Positions 5,945-11,920 of a stretch of DNA of 11,920 nt are shown piece after piece. Each line of letters begins with the position of its first letter. Positions within the stretch are counted from its first letter, which is position 1. The notes beneath the pieces were generated by a model. That model ran no database searches, was not told the origin of the DNA, and saw only the letters and a program-made list of their open reading frames with translations. The position numbers and the translations under genes are program-made. The stretch covers positions 3,968 to 15,887 of the forward strand of contig DDPU01000029.1 of NCBI GenBank assembly GCA_002342345.1. The letters are read 5' to 3'. This stretch comes from Verrucomicrobia bacterium UBA2460. GTDB taxonomy: Bacteria > Verrucomicrobiota > Verrucomicrobiia > Methylacidiphilales > Verrucolacustridaceae.

Positions 5945-7339
5945 TTGTATTTCTTGAAAACTTTATCTTCCGATAGACGGGTAGGGAGCGGATGGGGAAT
6001 TCCCGCCCGTGGAGGGGCTTCTTTTTTGCGGGTCGCCCGGATGCTCCCCATGGGAGTTGCAGGCCTTTTTCTTTTGGCGGTGGGGGTTGGGCATGCGCAG
6101 GAAAGCCAGTGGCAGTCTCTGGCCGGTGAGGCGAGTGCTGCAGCGAGAAAAGTTTCCCCGGAAAAAATGGATTACAACCTCGATCTTGGTCCGGTGTTGC
6201 TGAATGTGGGGGCAGGCCTGACGGCGGGATACAACTCCAACACGACTTTGAGCCAGAACAATGCCAAGGGGAGCGCCTATGCCACCCCCGTGTTGAACAC
6301 CAGCATCTTTTGGCCGATCACGGATCTGAACATGATCGCCTTCTCGGTGGGCGTCGGTTACGCCTACTACTTTGACGTTGCCGAATCGCAGAGTCCCGGA
6401 GGGCTTTTCATTAGTCCCAACAGCGCGCTGAAGGGGACATTTTATGTCGGGGATTTTCGCTTCAGCCCCTACGACCAGTTTTCCCTGCAGAACGATCCCA
6501 CCCAGGCGGGTGAGTTGAGCAACGTTTCCCGTTTTTCCATCTACCAAAACAGCGCCGGTGTGAATGTGGACTGGGATCTGGCCGATTTCATCATCACGGC
6601 CGGGTTCGACTGGTTCAACCTGTGGGCGGGGCAGACCGCGTACCAGAATCTGGAGCGCCGGACGATGACCCCAAGCCTTGCCACCACTTACTATCTCACC
6701 AAGACCCTGGTGGTGGGGGCGGAGGGAGTGGCGGCGATCACGGACTACACGAATTCCCAGATCCAGACGGTCACCGATCCGGATGGCAACACCACCACAA
6801 CGGTGAATGGGCAAAACGACAATAACATCTATCAGGTGGGACCGTTCCTGAACTGGCAGGTTTCCGAATACATCACCGTGACGGGGCGGGGGGGGTGGCT
6901 CTGGGGGGAGTTCACCGGTAGCAACACCCCGGAAGGCGAGGCGGGAGGAAGTCCTTCCACCTGGTATCTCAACGTGGGCTGGTCCCACCGCATGAACGAA
7001 TACCTGAATTACACGCTTTCCGCTAGCCGGAGCACGCAGCTTTCCGCAATAGTTGGCAGCAATTTCGTGCAGGTTTGGAACTTTGGGGCGAACCTGAATT
7101 GGAACCTGGTGAATGACCTGAATCTGAGCACACCCTTTTCCGCCCAGCTGGGCCAGGTATCCGGCAACCTGTATCCGGAGAACTACCAGCAGTACACCGC
7201 AGGGATCCGTCTTGGCTACCAGATCACCGAAAAACTCGGCAGCAGCCTGAACTTCACCTACATTCTCAAGGACTCCGACCTGCCCGCAAACGGATATCAG
7301 CAGTGGAATGCGGCTGCCGGATTCAACTATGACTTTTAA
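5945..7339 (+). CDS. Outer-membrane beta-barrel porin of a polysaccharide export operon
   Basis: Up to 464 residues with an N-terminal export signal (hydrophobic core MGVAGLFLLAVGVG at 36-49, likely cut after GHA at residue 51). From about residue 80 the chain is a long series of amphipathic beta strands rich in Tyr, Trp, Asn and Gly (AGYNSNTTLSQNN, VGVGYAYYFDV, LNVGWSHRMNEYLNYTLSAS). It ends AAGFNYDF, with the terminal Phe of BAM substrates. The size would fit a barrel of roughly 16-18 strands, like the BBP2-type porins often found in exopolysaccharide clusters. Its gene directly precedes the OPX export gene and overlaps it, so it is probably the outer-membrane pore for the polymer. The start is uncertain: TTG 5945, TTG 5954 (reading MKTLSSDRR) or ATG 6041. 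The upstream choices are favoured because Arg residues before ATG 6041 make a proper signal peptide n-region. Confidence 0.83.
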   Translation: MYFLKTLSSDRRVGSGWGIPARGGASFLRVARMLPMGVAGLFLLAVGVGHAQESQWQSLAGEASAAARKVSPEKMDYNLDLGPVLLNVGAGLTAGYNSNTTLSQNNAKGSAYATPVLNTSIFWPITDLNMIAFSVGVGYAYYFDVAESQSPGGLFISPNSALKGTFYVGDFRFSPYDQFSLQNDPTQAGELSNVSRFSIYQNSAGVNVDWDLADFIITAGFDWFNLWAGQTAYQNLERRTMTPSLATTYYLTKTLVVGAEGVAAITDYTNSQIQTVTDPDGNTTTTVNGQNDNNIYQVGPFLNWQVSEYITVTGRGGWLWGEFTGSNTPEGEAGGSPSTWYLNVGWSHRMNEYLNYTLSASRSTQLSAIVGSNFVQVWNFGANLNWNLVNDLNLSTPFSAQLGQVSGNLYPENYQQYTAGIRLGYQITEKLGSSLNFTYILKDSDLPANGYQQWNAAAGFNYDF

Positions 7340-8360
7340 GATTTCCCCCTGTTTTTTCCTGCTGCTCCCGTTGCTTCCCGCCCTGTCGCATCCGGCTCCG
7401 AATTCCTCCCCCTTCACGCTTCGGGTCGGGGAAAGCGCGCAACCCGCGGAGGGTACCGTCACCCCGCTTCCTTCCCCGGCTTCCGCGGACCCCGCCCGGA
7501 ACAATCCGATGGAATCCCTCGACGACAAGAAGCCGATCGCGGTGGGAAACCTGCTTGAGTTCCGTGTTCTCGAGGATCTCGACGAGGAACCGGACCCTCG
7601 CAGCGAGGCAAACGATCCGCAGCGGGTCGCCATGAACCGTCTGCAGGTTTCGGACAGCGGAGAGGTGGAACATCCCTACTTCGGGCGGGTGATGGCCAAG
7701 GGAAAGACCCACCGGCAGCTTGCCGAGGAAATCAAAAAAATCCTCGAGCGTCCCGACGGCCTTTACTACCAGGCAACCGTACTGATTTCCCTGGCCACCT
7801 CCGGGGTGTCCCGGGGGAAGGTCTATATCAGCGGCGCGGTCGGCAAGCCGGGGCCCTTTGACATTCCCGTCAACGAGAACATGACTGCCAGCAAAGCGCT
7901 TTCCTCGGTCGGGATTCTCGAGGATCGGGCCGCGATCCAGCAGATCAAGCTGATCCGCAAGGTCCCGGAGGGGGCTCCGCCCCCCGAGCCCGTCGTGATC
8001 AACCTGGACGAGATCCGGCGCGGGGTGACGGCCTCGGACCGCGTGCTCGAGCCGGAGGACCAGATCATCGTGCCGGCGGTGACCAGCCGCGGGCAGGTCA
8101 GCATCGCCGGAAACGTCGCCCAGGTGGGCAACTATCCGATCCCGCTCGACCGGGAACTGACCGTGAAGGATGTGATTGTGCAGGCCAAGTTCGGCGATTT
8201 TGCGGACAAGAGGAGGGTCAAGCTGTTCCGCAAGGGGCAAAAGGGGGAGCCCATGGAGATCGACATGGTCAAAATTCTTGAAACCGGGGAGGAGGAGAAC
8301 AACCCGGTGCTGCAGGATGGGGATCATATCTTTGTCCCCAAGCGGCTCTTCAACTTCTAG
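7329..8360 (+). CDS. Wza-like polysaccharide export (OPX) protein, two SLBB domains
   Basis: OPX proteins form the periplasmic and, in some, outer-membrane channel for capsule or exopolysaccharide. From ATG 7329 the protein has 343 residues. A signal peptide opens it (MTFKISPCFFLLLPLLP), with no lipobox Cys at the cleavage site, unlike E. coli Wza. A Pro-rich stretch follows, then the Poly_export domain (about 70-155; YFGRVMAKGKTHRQLAEEI) and two SLBB domains: VYISGAVGKPGPFDIP at about 165-180 and VSIAGNVAQVGNYPIP at about 257-272. It ends DGDHIFVPKRLFNF, directly after the second SLBB, so the C-terminal amphipathic helix that lets Wza span the outer membrane is missing. ATG 7308 in the same frame would add seven residues; 7329 is chosen because it gives a normal signal peptide and only an 11-base overlap with the porin gene. 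Neither start has a strong ribosome binding site. The kinase gene follows after nine bases. Confidence 0.92.
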   Translation: MTFKISPCFFLLLPLLPALSHPAPNSSPFTLRVGESAQPAEGTVTPLPSPASADPARNNPMESLDDKKPIAVGNLLEFRVLEDLDEEPDPRSEANDPQRVAMNRLQVSDSGEVEHPYFGRVMAKGKTHRQLAEEIKKILERPDGLYYQATVLISLATSGVSRGKVYISGAVGKPGPFDIPVNENMTASKALSSVGILEDRAAIQQIKLIRKVPEGAPPPEPVVINLDEIRRGVTASDRVLEPEDQIIVPAVTSRGQVSIAGNVAQVGNYPIPLDRELTVKDVIVQAKFGDFADKRRVKLFRKGQKGEPMEIDMVKILETGEEENNPVLQDGDHIFVPKRLFNF

Positions 8361-8369
8361 GCTGATCCG

Positions 8370-10604
8370 ATGGCGGAACTCGGACAGGAACTTGGCATCG
8401 GGGGACCGCTTTCTCCGGCGGTTCTCCGGGCGCGCGTCTACCGCTACCACCTGCTGCTGAAAAAATACTGGTGGCTGCCGATGATGGTCTTGTCCGCTTC
8501 GCTCCTCGTCCAGGGGGTGCGCTATTTCCTGGGGGAACCGCTCTACGTCAGCACCGGGCGGATGATGGTGGCCCCCCGGATCATGACGAAGGAGAGCGCC
8601 GTCTACACGGAGGAGCTGACGAATTATTTCGGTACCCAGGTTTCCCTCATGCAGAGCGACGAGATCAAGCGCCGGGCGGAGAGGGCGATCGAGGCTTCCC
8701 ATCCGGAATTCCGCGAGATCAAGGCGGAACTCTCGGTGCAGCAGGAGCCGAAGGCCTCGATCTTCATCCTCAAGGTCACCAGTCCTGATCCCAAGTATTC
8801 CCAGATGTTCGCCGATGCCTGCATGAGCGAGTTTCTGGAGTTCAAACGGGAGATGCGCGGGGAGACCTCCCAGAAAACGGTGGACGCGGTCGCCAAGCAG
8901 CTGACGGAACTGGAAAAAGCCATCGCCGGGCTCGACCAGAGGATTTTCCAGTTCAAGCAGGAGAACAACGTCATCTTCCTGCAGGAACAGGGCAACTACG
9001 TGGGTTCCTACCTGGTGGACCTGAACAAGCAACTCGCGGAATTGAAAAAGGAGGCCCAACTCCTCGACCTGATGAACATCGATCAGACCCTGGAACGCCA
9101 GGCCCAAGGCCCCGAGGGGGCGCCGACCCGGGACGGGGCGGGCTCCGCCGCCCTGATCGAGGGACCCCAGTCGGAATACATCCAGACCAAGCGGCAACTG
9201 CAGAGGGCCAAGGCGCGTTTGGAGCAAATGTCGAAATATCTGCGCCCGAAGCATCCCAAGATCCTCGCCCTCAAGGATGAAATCACCCGCTACGAGCGGA
9301 GGCTGGAAATCGTCCGGCAGCAGAGCCAGGAGTCCATCCAGGAGAAACGGCAGGGAATCCAGCTGCAGATTTCCAACCTCGAGAAGATCGTGGCGGAGTC
9401 GGAAACCAAGGCCCTTGAGGTGGGGCGAAAAATGGCGGAGTTTGAAAAACTGAAAACCGAGCGGGACCGCCAAAAACAGCTTTATGATTCCCTGCTTGGC
9501 ACCGTCCAGAATGTCAGCGTCAGCCAGGACGTCAGCCAATTCGACGTCAACATCCTGGAGCAGGCCACCCCCGCGCTTTCCGTGAAGCCAGGGCTGATCC
9601 GGACCCTCCTGCTGGGAATCGGGGTGGGCCTGGTCTTGTCGGGGGGATTGTTGTTCCTGCTCGACCGCTTCAACGACCGGGTATCCACGGTGGTGGAACT
9701 GACCGAGCACTTCACCGAGCCGATCTATGGCCAGGTTCCCGAGGAGGTTCCGGACGCCGAGGGACGTCTGCCCCTGCTCCACCCGCAGGACACCCGCCAT
9801 GTTTACGCGGAGAGCTTCCGGAACATTCGCTCCAGCCTCAGGTTTGTGGGGCCCGACGGGCAGAAAAAAAACAGGGTTGTTTTGGTCACCAGTCCGACGC
9901 CCGGCGACGGAAAATCAACCGTTACCGCAAACCTGGCCCTGACCCTCTCCTTCGCCACCACCCAGAAGATCCTGCTGATCGACGGCGATATGCGCCGCGG
10001 CGGTCTTCACCGCCTCTTCGGGCTTACAGGCGAACCGGGGCTGGCCGAGGTGCTGGGGGGCGAGGCGGAGTGGCGGAATGTGGTCCAACCGACGCGCTAC
10101 AAGAACCTGTTTTTCCTCTCTGCGGGGGAACCCACCGGTCATCCCGGCGAGCTGATTTTCAGCGCAGCCTGCGAGCAGCTGATGGAGGATCTCCGCAAGG
10201 AGTTTGAAGTCGTGGTGGTGGACACGGCTCCGGTGCTGGCCGTGGACGATACGCCCAGCCTGGCTCCCAAGGCGGATGGCACCCTGGTCATTTATCGGGC
10301 CGGCCGGACCTCCTGCCGGCTCATGCGAAATTCCCTGGAAGCGCTTTACTCCCGCAATGCCAAGGTCCTCGGGATCATTTTCAACGGGGTGGATCCCAAA
10401 CAGCCGGAATATGGATACTACAAATATACGGAATACTATTACAGCAAGACGGTCAGCCGGAAACGGACTCCGGCGGCGTCCCCGGGGGAAACTTCTCCGG
10501 AAACGGCTTCCAATACCGGTGGGGCGGGCGTCCCGGTTGTCACCGTGGAACCTGTCCGGGCCGGGCCCGGGGGGCCGCCTGCGATCACCGTAAAAAAAAC
10601 TTAG
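8370..10604 (+). CDS. Wzc-like polysaccharide co-polymerase / BY-kinase
   Basis: This inner-membrane protein would set polymer chain length and phosphorylate itself on tyrosine. It has 744 residues. The N-terminal Wzz-type part has a first membrane segment at ~34-50. A long periplasmic coiled-coil region runs ~165-375, broken by a Gly-rich loop at ~247-266. The second membrane segment, ~408-431, follows PALSVKPG. The cytoplasmic BY-kinase domain carries Walker A PTPGDGKS (509-516, K515), Walker A' ILLIDGDMRR (534-543, D538 and D540) and Walker B VVVVDTAP (614-621). A tyrosine cluster has Y681, Y683, Y684, Y686, Y689, Y690 and Y691. After the cluster comes a 53-residue tail rich in Pro, Gly, Thr and Ala that is not usual for Wzc. 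Kinase and membrane parts are fused in one chain, as in proteobacterial Wzc rather than Firmicute CapA/CapB. ATG 8370 follows the OPX gene by nine bases, same operon. Confidence 0.95.
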   Translation: MAELGQELGIGGPLSPAVLRARVYRYHLLLKKYWWLPMMVLSASLLVQGVRYFLGEPLYVSTGRMMVAPRIMTKESAVYTEELTNYFGTQVSLMQSDEIKRRAERAIEASHPEFREIKAELSVQQEPKASIFILKVTSPDPKYSQMFADACMSEFLEFKREMRGETSQKTVDAVAKQLTELEKAIAGLDQRIFQFKQENNVIFLQEQGNYVGSYLVDLNKQLAELKKEAQLLDLMNIDQTLERQAQGPEGAPTRDGAGSAALIEGPQSEYIQTKRQLQRAKARLEQMSKYLRPKHPKILALKDEITRYERRLEIVRQQSQESIQEKRQGIQLQISNLEKIVAESETKALEVGRKMAEFEKLKTERDRQKQLYDSLLGTVQNVSVSQDVSQFDVNILEQATPALSVKPGLIRTLLLGIGVGLVLSGGLLFLLDRFNDRVSTVVELTEHFTEPIYGQVPEEVPDAEGRLPLLHPQDTRHVYAESFRNIRSSLRFVGPDGQKKNRVVLVTSPTPGDGKSTVTANLALTLSFATTQKILLIDGDMRRGGLHRLFGLTGEPGLAEVLGGEAEWRNVVQPTRYKNLFFLSAGEPTGHPGELIFSAACEQLMEDLRKEFEVVVVDTAPVLAVDDTPSLAPKADGTLVIYRAGRTSCRLMRNSLEALYSRNAKVLGIIFNGVDPKQPEYGYYKYTEYYYSKTVSRKRTPAASPGETSPETASNTGGAGVPVVTVEPVRAGPGGPPAITVKKT

Positions 10605-11215
10605 GGCAGAAGGATACCGGATTTCCGGAGGGCCTCCGCCAGATCCGCCTTGGGCGGGAGGTGGATGGTTTTCCACCCCATCCGGGCAGGGACCTCAAGG
10701 TTTTCCGCGAGATCGTCCACGAACAGGGAGGATTCGGGGCGGGCCCCGGCTGCGGCCAGCGCGTGTTCATAAATTTTCGGGTGGGGTTTGCGGGATCCGA
10801 CCTGATGGGAGTAGGTCCGGGTTTGGAAAAGGGGAAAGAAATCGAAGTTGGCCTCGAGGTGGCGGATATGGGCGGCGCAGGTGTTGGAAATCAGTCCGAG
10901 CGGGTGGTGGGCGGCCAGTTGGCGGGCGATGGCAACCCGTTCCGGGAGGGGCTGAAAGATATCGCAGAAGGCCTCCCGCAAGGCCGGTTCGGCCTGGGTG
11001 AGATCCAACTCCTCTGCGAGCATGGAAAAGTATTCCGCGCAGGTGTGTTTGCCCCGCTCGTAATCGTGGGACCGTTGGTCCGACCAGATCCGTTCGCAGA
11101 ATACGGTGAGATCCTGGCCGGTCTTCCGAGCCAGGGCCCGGAGTTTTTCGCCGGCGTGCAGGCCGACAAGGATGTTCCCCAAGTCGAGAAAAATGTGGGT
11201 GACGGTCCGGTTCAC
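10601..11215 (-). CDS. HAD-superfamily phosphatase, YihX-like
   Basis: A cytoplasmic hydrolase of 204 residues. HAD motif I is FLDLGNILV with nucleophile D11; the usual second Asp is G13, as in E. coli YihX (FDLGNVIV), an alpha-D-glucose-1-phosphate phosphatase. Motif II is LISNT (S110, N111, T112), motif III RKPHPKIY (K143) and motif IV LFVDD (D167, D168). The cap region has YERG (52-55), matching HERG of YihX. Length and spacing fit YihX well, but related haloacid dehalogenase/epoxide-hydrolase-type HADs share the motif I form, so the substrate is open. The start is GTG 11215 with AAGG seven bases upstream. It lies 25 bases after the adenylate cyclase gene on the same strand, probably one transcript. 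Its TAA overlaps the TAG of the convergent kinase gene. Confidence 0.86.
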   Translation of the reverse strand: MNRTVTHIFLDLGNILVGLHAGEKLRALARKTGQDLTVFCERIWSDQRSHDYERGKHTCAEYFSMLAEELDLTQAEPALREAFCDIFQPLPERVAIARQLAAHHPLGLISNTCAAHIRHLEANFDFFPLFQTRTYSHQVGSRKPHPKIYEHALAAAGARPESSLFVDDLAENLEVPARMGWKTIHLPPKADLAEALRKSGILLP

Positions 11216-11226
11216 GCCGAAACCTT
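11213..11226 (-). promoter_or_regulatory. Ribosome binding site deciding the GTG start of the HAD gene
   Basis: On the minus strand AAGG (11226 down to 11223) stands seven bases before GTG 11215. No ATG is near, and the HAD nucleophile motif starts only nine residues later, so this GTG is the likely start. Confidence 0.5.
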
Positions 11227-11240
11227 GTGGCTGGCCCGGC

Positions 11241-11920
11241 TTATTTGGAAGTCTGGATGTACTCCCCGGCCCAGCCGTCCGGCGGGGGGTTCTTCAGAAA
11301 CCCTTCGCAGATTTTCCGGTAGGCCTTGGAGGGGCCGTCGTGGGGGTCGAGCTTCAGGGCCTCGTCAAAATTGGTGATCGCCTCCTGGAATTTTTTTTCC
11401 GCGTGGAGTTTCCAGGCCGCCTCAAAAATTGCCACCACGCGGGCTTTGGTTTCCGGAAGTTCCCCCTTTTTGGCGAGGAGTTCATAGCAGGGGACCGGCT
11501 CGGTCTTGCCCTTGACGATCATGTTGGCGAGGAAGCGGGCCTCGATCTTGTCCTTCGCCATCTCGTAGGTCTTGCCCCCGATCATGATGTGGGTGTCGAA
11601 CGGCTTGTTGGCCGGCTCGAAGCGGGCGGCCTGGTTGACGGCGTCGCCCATCACCGTGTACTGGAATTTCTGTTCCGAGCCCATGTTGCCCGCGGCCACC
11701 TCCCCGGTGTTGATGCCCATGCGGGCGTCGATATCGCAGCCGTATTCCGCTTTCAGTTCCTGCTTGAGGGTCTGCAACCGCTCCTGCTGTTCGAGGGCCG
11801 ACCAGCAGGCTTTCCAGGCGTGGGAGTGGGGATCGGGATCGGTCCAGACGGGGACCCCGAAGTCGGCCATGATGGCGTCCCCGGCATACTTGTCGATGTA
11901 GCCGCCGTACTTGGTCACCA
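11241..11920 (-). CDS. Class III adenylate cyclase, C-terminal part (5' end outside window)
   Basis: The enzyme makes cAMP from ATP. The 226 visible residues, numbered from the Val codon at 11918, start inside the catalytic domain. IDKYAGDAIMADFG carries the second metal Asp (D14) and a Lys (K10) at the adenine-selecting position. YTVMGDAVNQAARFE has T88, the adenine partner seen in cyanobacterial CyaC-type enzymes, plus the transition-state residues N95 and R99. These features point to adenylate, not guanylate, specificity. After the cyclase domain (to about 150) a TPR-like helical pair follows (AAWKLHAEKKFQEAITNFDEALKL, in part about 167-190). The C-terminus is NPPPDGWAGEYIQTSK, a tail I associate with membrane cyclases that carry an N-terminal CHASE2 sensor. 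That sensor, the transmembrane helices and the first metal Asp would be upstream, out of the window. The HAD gene follows 25 bases downstream. Confidence 0.92.
   Translation of the reverse strand, partial: VTKYGGYIDKYAGDAIMADFGVPVWTDPDPHSHAWKACWSALEQQERLQTLKQELKAEYGCDIDARMGINTGEVAAGNMGSEQKFQYTVMGDAVNQAARFEPANKPFDTHIMIGGKTYEMAKDKIEARFLANMIVKGKTEPVPCYELLAKKGELPETKARVVAIFEAAWKLHAEKKFQEAITNFDEALKLDPHDGPSKAYRKICEGFLKNPPPDGWAGEYIQTSK

Noticed and set aside
5995..6004. Perfect palindrome GGGAATTCCC
   Set aside because: Ten bases is too short to claim as an operator alone, and it lies inside possible coding sequence.
5963..7633. Minus-strand open frame of 556 codons opposite the porin gene
   Set aside because: It is antisense to the porin with its signal peptide and terminal Phe. 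The translation shows no domain and extends over the gene junction.
7323..9800. Minus-strand open frame of 825 codons across the OPX and kinase genes
   Set aside because: It spans two clear plus-strand genes, has no recognisable motif and is rich in His, Leu, Gly, Asp and Arg, as expected for antisense of biased codons.
1..11920. CRISPR arrays, tRNA/rRNA genes, insertion sequences, phage or defence genes
   Set aside because: No spaced direct repeats, no cloverleaf or rRNA-like stretch, and no transposase, integrase or defence-type motif was seen in any frame.

Overview
The window is GC-rich and densely coded, with ten protein genes, two of them cut by the window edges. It comes from a Gram-negative (diderm) bacterium: it carries lpxA for lipid A, two outer-membrane beta-barrel proteins that end in Phe, and a Wza/Wzc-type capsule or exopolysaccharide export set. 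Weak Shine-Dalgarno signals, frequent TTG/GTG starts, a secreted GH13 amylase and an HflX-RadC-LpxA string would suit the Verrucomicrobiota or a relative. That placement is an inference and only moderately likely.

Layout. (1) 1-2022, plus strand: the 3' part of hflX (ribosome-associated GTPase), radC (JAMM-motif protein) and lpxA (first step of lipid A synthesis). They are packed into overlapping frames. hflX runs unusually far into radC, and radC/lpxA share a TTGA stop/start. (2) 2033-3316, minus: an outer-membrane beta-barrel protein with a long Pro/Gly-rich linker, facing lpxA tail to tail. (3) 3317-3459: a 143-base AT-rich gap with an inverted repeat and a likely intrinsic terminator for the next gene. 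(4) 3460-5871, minus: a secreted alpha-amylase-family (GH13) enzyme with a CBM48-like glycan-binding domain. (5) 5872-5944: an AT-rich divergent promoter region with three alternating GGTAA/TTACC elements. (6) 5945-10604, plus: a tightly packed operon encoding an outer-membrane beta-barrel, a Wza-like (OPX) export protein and a Wzc-like chain-length regulator/tyrosine kinase. (7) 10601-11920, minus: the 3' part of a class III adenylate cyclase with a TPR-like tail, followed by a YihX-like HAD phosphatase. The HAD stop overlaps the stop of the kinase gene.

How the parts may work together. The porin, the OPX protein and the BY-kinase look like a complete envelope-spanning polysaccharide export route: kinase/co-polymerase in the inner membrane, OPX protein in the periplasm, beta-barrel in the outer membrane. 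The OPX protein has no lipobox and ends right after its second SLBB domain, so it probably cannot cross the outer membrane alone. The barrel encoded immediately upstream is the natural partner. No glycosyltransferase, flippase or polymerase lies in the window, so the polymer is unknown. The divergent amylase, and possibly the glucose-1-phosphate-phosphatase-like HAD protein, suggest a link to alpha-glucan chemistry, but this rests on gene order only. No tRNA, rRNA, CRISPR array, transposase or integrase was seen. The longest gene-free stretch is 143 bases.
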